Positions 32,985 to 42,400 of a stretch of DNA of 52,698 bases are shown piece by piece; position 1 is the stretch's first letter; each line of letters starts with the position of its first letter. The stretch covers positions 1-52,698 of the forward strand of contig JAFLTI010000011.1 of NCBI GenBank assembly GCA_022510485.1. The letters run 5' to 3'. Origin of the DNA: Lentimicrobiaceae bacterium (GTDB taxonomy: Bacteria; Bacteroidota; Bacteroidia; Bacteroidales; P3). A model generated the notes under the pieces. The model was not told where the DNA came from. It made no database searches and saw only the letters and a program-made list of their open reading frames with translations. The translations under genes and the position numbers were made by a program.

Positions 32985-33974
32985 ATGAAGAAGATTGTTG
33001 TGAGCGGCATACGCCCCACAGGGAACCTGCATTTGGGAAATTATTTTGGTGCCTTGCGGAACTTTATCCGAATGCAGCACGAATACGACTGTTATTTTTT
33101 TATAGCCGATTACCATAGCCTCACCACGCATCCGCATCCGGAATACCTCAGGCAAAACGTCAAGGATATTCTGGCTACCTATATCGCCTGCGGCATCGAC
33201 CCCGTTAAAGTGGCAATCTATGCCCAAAGCGATGTGCCGGAAACTGCCGAATTATATCTGTTTCTCAATATGAACGCCTATTTGGGCGAGTTGGAACGCT
33301 GCACCTCGTTCAAAGATAAGGCGCGTCAGAATCCCGACAATGTAAATGCCGGTCTGTTGACCTATCCCTCCCTGATGGCGGCGGATATCCTTATCCATAA
33401 GGCGGATTTTGTGCCGGTGGGCAAAGATCAAGAACAGCATTTGGAAATGACCCGCGTGTTTGCCCAGAGGTTCAACCATATGTACGGAACCGAATATTTC
33501 GGGCAGCCGCAGGCATTCAATTTCGGCGACAATTTAGTAAAGATTCCCGGTTTAGACGGTAGCGGCAAGATGGGTAAGAGCGAGAGCGGAAACAACGCCG
33601 TTTTCTTAACCGACGAAGACGATGTGATCCGCAAGAAAATCATGCGTGCCACCACCGATTCGGGTCCGACAGAAAAGAATCAGGAAAAGCCCGAAGTAAT
33701 CGCCAACTTGTTTCAATTGGTAAGCGTGCTTTGCTCAAAAGAAGTTTACGATACCTATAACGCAGCTTACAACGATTGTACGATTCGTTACGGAGATCTC
33801 AAAAAGCAATTGGCGGAAGACACCGTGCGTTTTGTGGCTCCCTATCGCGAAAAAATCAAGGAAATACTTGCCGATGACGCCTATTTGGAACAGGTGCGCA
33901 AGATAGGCGAAGAAAAGGCACGCGAAAGTGCCCGTAAAACCTTGGCGGAAGTACGGCAAATCATCGGTTTTTAA
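32985..33974 (+). CDS. trpS: tryptophanyl-tRNA synthetase
   Basis: The protein has 329 aa, usual length. It is a class I enzyme with S-G-I-R-P-T-G-N-L-H-L-G-N (HIGH motif, 7-19) and K-M-G-K-S at 195-199 (KMSKS motif); the D-Q-E-Q-H-L-E segment (about 148-154) lies in the active site. It charges tRNA-Trp in the cytosol. Its TAA overlaps the hflX ATG by one base (TAATG), so the two are translationally coupled. Confidence 0.97.
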   Translation: MKKIVVSGIRPTGNLHLGNYFGALRNFIRMQHEYDCYFFIADYHSLTTHPHPEYLRQNVKDILATYIACGIDPVKVAIYAQSDVPETAELYLFLNMNAYLGELERCTSFKDKARQNPDNVNAGLLTYPSLMAADILIHKADFVPVGKDQEQHLEMTRVFAQRFNHMYGTEYFGQPQAFNFGDNLVKIPGLDGSGKMGKSESGNNAVFLTDEDDVIRKKIMRATTDSGPTEKNQEKPEVIANLFQLVSVLCSKEVYDTYNAAYNDCTIRYGDLKKQLAEDTVRFVAPYREKIKEILADDAYLEQVRKIGEEKARESARKTLAEVRQIIGF

Positions 33975-35188
33975 TGGCATACATAGAGACGAAAAAGATA
34001 CAGGAACGCGCTGTCTTGGTGGGGATTGCCACGGGCGGAACCACGGTGGAGAAAGAAACGGAATACCTTAAGGAACTCTCGTTTTTGGTAGATACCGCTG
34101 GTGCAAAGACCGAAAAGGTTTTCCTGCAACGTTTGGATCTGCCCAACGGCAAATACTATATCGGCTCTGGTAAGTTGGCGGAGGTAAAGACCTACGTGGA
34201 AGCCGAGAAGATGGATATGGTGGTGTTCGACGACGAACTGAGTCCGGCACAGTCGCGCAACTTGGAAAAGGAGCTCAAATGCAAGGTACTCGACCGCACT
34301 ACGCTCATATTGGATATTTTTGCCAAACATGCGCGTACCGCCCACGCCCGAACTCAGGTGGAATTGGCGCAATACCAATACCTGCTGCCGCGCCTTACCG
34401 GTATGTGGACCCACTTGAGCAAGCAGCGCGGCGGGGTGGGGATGCGCGGTCCCGGTGAAAAAGAAATCGAAACCGACCGACGGGTCATTCACGACAAGAT
34501 AACGCTTCTCAAGGGCAAGTTGGCGGAAATCGACAAGCAGAAAGTGCTGCAACGCAAAAACCGTGTAAGTATGGTGCGTGTGGCATTGGTAGGCTATACC
34601 AATGTGGGCAAATCCACCATTATGAACTTGGTTGGCAAGTCGGAAGTATTGGCGGAAAACAAGCTGTTCGCCACCTTAGACACTACGGTTCGCAAGGTGG
34701 TAATCGGCAATCTGCCCTTTCTCCTGTCCGACACGGTAGGCTTTATCCGCAAGCTGCCCCATAGTTTGGTAGAGTCTTTCAAATCCACTTTAGACGAGGT
34801 TCGGGAAAGCGATATTTTGCTGCACGTGGTAGATGTCTCTCATCCGGAATTTGAAGAACAGATGGAAATCGTGCGTCAGACATTGGCTGAAATCGGGGCG
34901 GTGGACAAAAAGACGATTTTGGTTTTCAATAAAATAGATGCCTATACCTACGAAGAGAAAGACCCCGACGATTTAGCACCCGCCACCAAGCGCAATTACA
35001 GTCTGTCAGACTTGGAAAAGATGTGGTATGCCAAAGAAAACGCGCCCTGCATATTTCTTTCGGCGGTTAAGAAAAACAATGTGGAAGCATTTAGGCAGAT
35101 GCTTTACGAAGAAGTGAAGCGGGTACACCTCACGCGCTATCCCTACGATAAACTGCTTTACGAAGATATATATCCCGATACGCTCTGA
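33974..35188 (+). CDS. hflX: ribosome-splitting GTPase HflX
   Basis: The protein has 404 aa. The N-terminal HflX domain includes G-S-G-K-L-A-E-V (64-71) and R-G-G-V-G-M-R-G-P-G-E-K-E-I-E (152-166). The G domain has G1 G-Y-T-N-V-G-K-S-T (207-215), G3 D-T-V-G-F (253-257) and G4 N-K-I-D. HflX binds the 50S subunit and rescues stalled ribosomes under heat or antibiotic stress. It is coupled to trpS, and its last 31 nt overlap ogt on the other strand. Confidence 0.95.
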   Translation: MAYIETKKIQERAVLVGIATGGTTVEKETEYLKELSFLVDTAGAKTEKVFLQRLDLPNGKYYIGSGKLAEVKTYVEAEKMDMVVFDDELSPAQSRNLEKELKCKVLDRTTLILDIFAKHARTAHARTQVELAQYQYLLPRLTGMWTHLSKQRGGVGMRGPGEKEIETDRRVIHDKITLLKGKLAEIDKQKVLQRKNRVSMVRVALVGYTNVGKSTIMNLVGKSEVLAENKLFATLDTTVRKVVIGNLPFLLSDTVGFIRKLPHSLVESFKSTLDEVRESDILLHVVDVSHPEFEEQMEIVRQTLAEIGAVDKKTILVFNKIDAYTYEEKDPDDLAPATKRNYSLSDLEKMWYAKENAPCIFLSAVKKNNVEAFRQMLYEEVKRVHLTRYPYDKLLYEDIYPDTL

Positions 35189-35682
35189 TGTTCCAGTTCC
35201 AACAAGAACTGCTTGGCTGACAATCCTCCTCCGTAGCCGGTAAGGCTGCCGTTATTGCCTATGACCCGGTGGCAGGGAATGATAATGGAAATGGCGTTGG
35301 CTCCGTTGGCATTGGCTATTGCACGCACGGCTTGCGGCATGGCAAGCATATCGGCTGTTTCCCGGTACGAAAGGGTCTGTCCATAAGGAATCTTGAGCAG
35401 GTTTAGCCATACTTTCTTTTGAAAATCGGTACCCGATAGCAAAAGCGGCAAATCGAACGCGATGCGCTTTCGGGCAAAAAATTCGTCTAACTGCGCGGCA
35501 GCACGGAGCGTAAGTGTACTGCCCTTTTCTACAAAATCCGCCTTCAGGCAGCGGCTCACACGCGCCATAACTCTTTCGTGCCGCCTGCCCGCCCGCCAGT
35601 CGCACAGGCAGAGTTGCTCTCCATAGGAGCCCAAGACTAATTCGCCGCAAGGCGACAGATAGGTTTGCAGGCAGATGTCCAT
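35158..35682 (-). CDS. ogt: methylated-DNA--protein-cysteine methyltransferase
   Basis: The protein has 174 aa. It repairs O6-alkylguanine by suicide transfer to the active Cys. The catalytic motif I-P-C-H-R-V is intact (C137), preceded by I-P-Y-G-Q-T-L-S-Y and the R-A-I-A-N-A-N-G-A-N arginine-finger helix. The usual A-V-G-x-A segment is M-P-Q-A-V-R-A-I here. It is a stand-alone enzyme without an Ada regulatory domain. It overlaps hflX tail to tail by 31 nt and is divergent from ruvA. Confidence 0.93.
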   Translation of the reverse strand: MDICLQTYLSPCGELVLGSYGEQLCLCDWRAGRRHERVMARVSRCLKADFVEKGSTLTLRAAAQLDEFFARKRIAFDLPLLLSGTDFQKKVWLNLLKIPYGQTLSYRETADMLAMPQAVRAIANANGANAISIIIPCHRVIGNNGSLTGYGGGLSAKQFLLELEHQSVSGYISS

Positions 35683-35734
35683 AGGTATAACCGTTTGAAT
35701 TGGGCGTGAAGATAGGTAAAATATAGGTTTTTGG

Positions 35735-35766
35735 GTTGCAAATCTAAGCGCAAAAAGTTATCTTTG
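35735..35766 (+). promoter_or_regulatory. ruvA promoter
   Basis: GTTG at 35735-35738, a 20-nt spacer, and TATCTTTG at 35759-35766 fit the Bacteroidota TTTG-N19-21-TAnnTTTG model. The ATG is 26 nt downstream. Confidence 0.65.
35739..35746 (-). promoter_or_regulatory. -7 promoter element of ogt
   Basis: Minus-strand TAGATTTG matches TAnnTTTG, 56 nt before the ogt ATG. It lies inside the spacer of the ruvA promoter on the other strand. Confidence 0.45.
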
Positions 35767-35792
35767 CCATCTTGTAACAGCGAAGAAAAAGC

Positions 35793-36380
35793 ATGTACGC
35801 ATATATAGAAGGCAAGTTGACGGAACAGAACCCGGCGTGCGTAACGATAGATTGCGGTGGAGTCGGGTACGAGATCAACATATCCCTTCATACCTATTCG
35901 CAAATAAAAGACAAGGCTGCGGCAAGACTTTGGGTCTATCAGGCGGTGCGGGAAGACGCCCTTTTGCTTTTCGGTTTTGCGGATAAAACGGAAAAAGAAC
36001 TTTTCCTGCAACTGATTTCGGTTTCGGGAGTAGGGGCTAATACGGCGAGAATGATTCTCTCCACATTGGGTCCCGAACTTACGGCGCGTTCCATTTTAGA
36101 CGGCGACGTAAAGAAAGTTCAGTCTGTAAAGGGAATAGGTTTGAAAACCGCTCAACGCATTATCATTGATTTGCGGGACAAGCTGTCAAAGATTGACTTT
36201 TCTTCGGCGGATTCTTCGCTTCTGCCGCAACTTCGACCCGAGAGGGATGAAGCCGTGGCAGCCTTGGTTACCTTGGGGTTCTCCCGTACTGCCGTAGAAA
36301 AAACGGTAGACGGTCTTTTGGCAAAAGACCCCGCTTTGAACACGGAAAATATGATCAAACAGGCATTGCGGATGCTGTAA
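35793..36380 (+). CDS. ruvA: Holliday junction branch-migration protein RuvA
   Basis: The protein has 195 aa. The OB-fold N-terminus (M-Y-A-Y-I-E-G-K-L-T-E, G-G-V-G-Y-E-I) precedes two helix-hairpin-helix motifs (V-S-G-V-G-A-N-T-A and V-K-G-I-G-L-K-T-A) and the C-terminal domain III (E-A-V-A-A-L-V-T-L-G-F). RuvA tetramers bind Holliday junctions and load RuvB. sprA starts 25 nt downstream without a visible promoter, so the two may share a transcript. Confidence 0.96.
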   Translation: MYAYIEGKLTEQNPACVTIDCGGVGYEINISLHTYSQIKDKAAARLWVYQAVREDALLLFGFADKTEKELFLQLISVSGVGANTARMILSTLGPELTARSILDGDVKKVQSVKGIGLKTAQRIIIDLRDKLSKIDFSSADSSLLPQLRPERDEAVAALVTLGFSRTAVEKTVDGLLAKDPALNTENMIKQALRML

Positions 36381-36405
36381 TACCATACTCATTGAGCTAT
36401 TTGTT

Positions 36406-39400
36406 ATGTGGAAGTATTGGTTGTGCAGCATAGGGGCAATTCTATCCGCCTGGATTCTTTCTGCAGGAATTGCCTTGTCGTACGCAGGCGCATCGGTCTA
36501 TAAGCCGGCAAGCCCTTTCCCTCCCTCTTGGGAGGATATGCCGGGCGTGGCGGAGAGGTTATGGTATGCCTTTTATGGGAGCGAAGCGGAAGTGGAATCT
36601 CCCTCCATTCCCTACGCTGTTGATGCCGCGTTTGACGATTCGCTGCGTTATCCCATTCCGCAAACGCAACCCAACGAAGACCTTCCCGAAGACAAGAGCC
36701 TCTACATCAAGACCAATATCGTAGAAGAGGCGCAGTACGACCCCAAGACCAACGAATACGTGCTTACGCGCAAGATGGGCGATGTGGTGCTTTCCCGCCG
36801 TCACATGACGAGAGACGAGTACGTAAAGTTTACCAGCGAGAAAGCCGTACGCGACTATTGGAAGAGCAAGGCAGACTATACCCCCACCACTTCTTCGGGT
36901 CTGAGCGGTCTGATTCCCGGTCTTAACTTGGACTTTTTAGATGAAAAGTTAGGCAAAGACCTCATTAAGTTCGACCTGAACGGTTCTATCGGTTTGGAAT
37001 TCGCATTGGTGGGAACCCGTCGCGATGACCCGGCTTTGGATATCAAACACCGGCGCACCTTCAATTTCGATTTCGACGCCGACATCAACGTAAACTTGAA
37101 CGCCACCATCGCCGACCGCCTCAAATTCAATATCAGCCACAATACCGAGGCACTCTTTCAGTTCGACAACAAGTTCAAGCTCGAATACGAAGGCAAGGAA
37201 GACGAGATTGTAAAGAACATCAGTGCCGGTAATATCGACTTTCCTTTGAACACCACCTTGATAAGCGGGGTTCAGGAACTTTTCGGTATCAAGGCGAAAT
37301 TTCAATTCGGCAAGACTTTCATTACGGGAGTGTTCTCCGAACAGCGTTCCGAAAGCACCAGCGTGCGCATAGAGGGCGGGGCGCAAAGCACCGAATTTGA
37401 AATCAAGGCAGACGAATATGAAGAAAACCGCCACTTTTTCTTAGCGCAATATTTTCGCGAACACTATCACGAGGCATTGTCCGAACTGCCTTTGCTGAAC
37501 AGCCGCCTCAAGATTACCAAAATCGAAGTGTGGGTAACCAATATCGGTTCGCCTGTGCAGAACAACCGCAACATTGTGGCGTTTACCGACTTGGGAGAAA
37601 ATAATCCGTTTGGTTCCGGGCTATACGGAAATGGCTTTGTGCGCTATCCGGATCAAAATCGGTCGAACAACCTGTTGACGATATTTCCTGTAAGCAACCT
37701 ACGTAATATTAATACAGTGGGTCAATATTTGCAAGGGCGGGGCTATACCAACGGCCGTGAGTTTGAAAAAGTGGAAAGTGCCCGCCGCCTCGATGCAAAC
37801 GAATATACCTTCAATCCCTCCCTCGGTTTTATCACCCTGAATCAAACCCTCAACAGCGACCAAGTGCTGGCGGTGGCGTTCCAGTATCAGATTGTGGGCG
37901 ATACCACCGTGTATCAGGTAGGGGAATTTTCCGACCAAGGTATCAACGACCCGCAGGTGTTGGTGGTAAAATTGCTTAAATCCTCGGTGCTCAATACGGA
38001 GATTCCTTTGTGGAACCTGATGATGAAGAACGTTTATTCCTTGAACACCTATCAGCTCAGCGGCGAGAATTTTCGTTTCAATATCATGTATTCGGGCAAC
38101 GACCGGGGCGTTCCCAGCGGTTATTTTACCGACGGTCCCCGGAGCGGTATTCCGCTTGTTCAGGTGTTTGGCTTGGATAATTTAGATACCCGGCAGAACC
38201 GCAATCCCGACGGTTTGTTCGACTATATAGACGGAGCTGCCACAGGGGCGGGCTATGTGCAGAGCGACAAGGGTTTGATTTATTTTCCTTGGCCGGAACC
38301 TTTCGGTAGGGATATGGTGCAGATGTTCAATGGCGACAGCCTTGCGGCAGCCCCGTACCGCTTTGACGAACTTTATACCAAAACCAAAACGGAGGCGCAG
38401 CAGTACAGCGAAAAGAACAAGTACACCTTTGTGGGTCGCTACCAGTCTTCGGGCGGCAGCGAAATAAGTTTGGGCGCCTACAATCTGCCCGAAGGTTCGG
38501 TCAGGGTAATGGCAGGCAACACCCCCTTGGTCGAAAACCAAGACTATACGGTAAATTATGCCGCCGGTATCGTGCAGATCATAAACCCGGGGGTGCTCGC
38601 TTCGGGCGTTCCTATCGACATCAAGACCGAAAGCCGTTCCAACAGCCTGCTTACCAAGCGTATGATGGGCTTGCGTGTGGAACACTTTTTTGATGAACAT
38701 TTTTATGTAGGCGGTACTATTATGAACCTGCGCCAGAGCGCGCTCACCCAAAAGGTGAATTATGGCGAAGAACCCATATCCAATACTATCTACGGTTTTG
38801 ATGCATCCTATGAACGCGAAAGCCGCTGGCTCACCAAGGCGGTAGACGCCATTCTGCCCTTTGAAGACAGCAAAGCCCCGTCGCGTATCAGCCTTTACGG
38901 GGAATTTGCCCATTTTCTGCCGGGGCACTCCCGTGCTATCGGGCGTTCGGGAACCACCTATATCGACGATTTTGAAAACAGCAAGAGTACCATCAATATC
39001 AAGGAACCCTATTCTTGGTACTTGGCAAGTACGCCGCAAAAACAAGACGATCTGTTTCCTGAATCCTCAGACCGGTATGCCACAACCACCATTACGGGGC
39101 GCAACCGCGCCAAATTGGCATGGTACACGGTAGACCCTATCTTTTACAGCAGTGCCAGACCGGGAAACATTACTAAAGAAGATCTTTCCAATCATTACAC
39201 ACGCCGTGTCTTGGTAAACGAGGTATTTCCCGGCAGACAGCTTTCTTCAAACGAAGCCCAGACCTTGACGGTGCTCAACTTGGCGTTCTATCCCTCTGAA
39301 CGAGGTCCTTATAATTACGATGCCAAGCCTGTGCCCGGTGCTACGGAAGGGGTTAATTCCGACGGTAGCCTGCGCGAGCCTGCAAGCCGTTGGGGTGGTA

Positions 39401-42400
39401 TCATGCGCAAGGTAAGCAATACCGATTTTGAAGCGGCGAATGTGGAGTATATCGAGTTTTGGGTTATGGACCCCTTTATCGGAATGGACGGAAAGAACGG
39501 CAATCCGCGCCATTCGGGTGGTAAACTGTATTTTAACTTGGGGGATATTTCCGAAGACGTGCTGCGCGACGGCCGTAAGTCTTTTGAACACGGCTTGCCT
39601 ACATCCGATTTGGTGGAAAACGTGGATGAGACCCAATGGGGGCGTGTGCCTTCGATACAGGCTATTGTAAATAGTTTCGACAACAATCCCGCCTCGCGTA
39701 AGTATCAGGATATTGGGCTTGACGGACTTTCTTCTAACGATGAGCGGGACTTTTTCCGCAGCTTCCTTGCCGATATGGGAGAGATGGTAGGGCAGAATTC
39801 CGAGGCATACCGCAAGGTTTACGAAGACCCCTCCTCCGACGATTATATGTATTTCAGACGCGGGGTATGGGATACGGTACACCATTCCACAAATAAGATA
39901 GCCGACCGCTACAAATACTATAACAACCCCGAGGGTAACTCTCCCTCCAATGCCGATAATCCCGAAAATTATCCCACCCAGCAGACCAATTACCCCAATA
40001 CGGAAGATATCAGCGAGGACAACACGCTCAACGAAGCCGAAAATTACTACCAATACGAGGTTTCGCTTGACCCCGATCAAATGGAGGTGGGCGAGAACTA
40101 CATTACCGATGTTTACGAAGCCAGTGTCAAGTTGAGCAACAATACCACCGAAAAGGTAAGATGGTATCAGTTTAAGATTCCCGTCAACGAGCCGGACAAA
40201 GTGGTCGGTCAGATGCAGAACCTGCAATCGGTGCGCTTTGTGCGTATGTTTATGAAAGGTTTTAAGGAGCCGGTAATCTTGCGTTTCGCCACTTTGGATT
40301 TGGTGCGCTCGGATTGGCGCAAATACGATAAGGCACTCGTAGAGGCGGGACAGACCGTACCGAGTGGAGCAACAACTTTTGAAGTGGCTACGGTCAATGT
40401 GGAAGAAAACGGTCAGCGAACCCCTATCCGATACGTTTTGCCTCCGGGTATCGAACGTACGCTCGACCCTTCGGATCAGAACAACGTGGAGATGAACGAA
40501 CAGTCGTTGAGCCTTAAGGTAACGAATCTTGCAGACGGCGATGCGCGCGGTATCTATCGGAACGCCTCCTACGATATGCGGCAGTTCAAGAAGATGGAGA
40601 TGTTCGTTCACATGGAAAAAGTAGAAGAAATGGACAACGCCCGCGACGGCGACGTACATCTGTTTATCCGTATGGGTGCCGACAATACCGACAACTACTA
40701 CGAATACGACATCCCCTTGTCTTATACCGAATGGGGGCAGAGTGCGCGAGACTTGGTATGGCCCGAAGAAAATAAGGTTGAGATAGACCTGAATGCTTTG
40801 GTAAAAGTAAAGGAAAACCGAAACCGTCTTATGCGGGAAAGTGGGTCAAGTTCCTATTCTACCGTTTATTCCGAACAGATAGGCAAAGCCATGTATTCGG
40901 TAAGGGGAACACCCGCTATCAGTGCGGTCAAGACCATTTTGATCGGTTTGAGGAATCCCCGTCGCGATGACAGGAATGGCACAGATGATGACGGCAGGGC
41001 GAAATCGGTTGAGGTATGGGTCAACGAATTTAGCTTGAACGAATTTAAGAAAGAGGGCGGGGTAGCGGCTACCGCACGTGCCCAATTGTCTTTGGGCGAT
41101 TTGGGAAGCATATCGGTGGCAGGAGCCTATACACAGGCCAATTTCGGACAGTTGGAACAGAAACTTACCGAACTTTCGCAAAGCAATACCGGATCATACG
41201 ACATAGCCGTCGATTTGGAAATGGGGCGTTTCCTGCCCGAAAAGGCAGGCTTGAAGGTGCCGGTGCATTACGATTTGTCTTCTACAATCGGCAACCCCAA
41301 ATACAATCCCTTCGACCCTGACGTAAAGACCAAAGACGAATTGGCTACCTATACGAACAAGCAGGAAAAGAAAGAGTTTAAGAAAGCCATTCAAGACTAT
41401 ACTATCCGTCAGAACGTAAACCTGATGAATGTCCGCAAGGAACGTACCAATGCCGAAAGGCAGCCGCAGTTCTGGGATATCGAGAACTTTAACGTTTCGT
41501 ATGCCTATTCTAATACGCAACATCGAGATGAAGATATGGAGTTCGATAACCAAGTAATCCATCGGGGAGGCTTGGGCTACGATTATTCCACCACATCCCG
41601 CTTCTTTACTCCATTGGGAAAAACCAATCTGGCTTCTAAGCCGTGGGCTGCCATCCTTACCGACTTTAACGTGAACTATGTTCCCAATATGTTCTCGTTC
41701 AATATGGAATTGGAACGCGAGTATTCCGAAAGCAAGATGCGCAACAAAAACGCAGAATGGGATATTCTGATGCCTGCCACTGTTTACAAGCGTTTCGACT
41801 GGAACCGAAACTATAATTTCCGTTACGACCTTACCAAGTCTATCAGCATTACCTATTCGGCAAACGCCAACAGCTACCTGCGCGAACCGCCGGGCAGGAT
41901 TAATACCACATCCCGTCGCGATTCGGTATGGCGCAGCTTTATCCAAGGCGGCAATATGACCAATTTCGACCAAAATCTCGGCTTTACCTATACGCTGCCT
42001 ATCAACAAGATTCCTATTCTCGACTGGGTGGATGGAAGCGCGGCATATAACGCCATTTACCGTTGGGAGGGCGGTTCTTTAGCAACGCAGGACCGTTTGG
42101 GTAATGTCATATCAAACTCAATGGATATCTCTGCCAACGGTTCGGTAAACTTGGTGGGCTTGTACAACAAAGTGCCTTTCTTGAAAAAGATTAACGACGG
42201 CAACCGTAATAATCGTCGTGGCGGTAGGAGCAACACGATTATGAGCCGCAACAATCAGAAAGACGAACCGGAAGAAAAGAGTGTGATAAAAGAAATTGGT
42301 AAAGGTGTGCTTCGTTTCCTGATGCTTGTACGTGATGCCAATATCAGCTACAGCCGTAACGAGGGAACCTCCTTGCCCGGCTTTATGCCGGAGCCCGATC

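Noticed and set aside
39247-40659. 470-codon open frame antisense to sprA
   Set aside because: Its product is a low-complexity V/I/G/H-rich string with no motif and no start context; sprA on the plus strand is clearly the gene.
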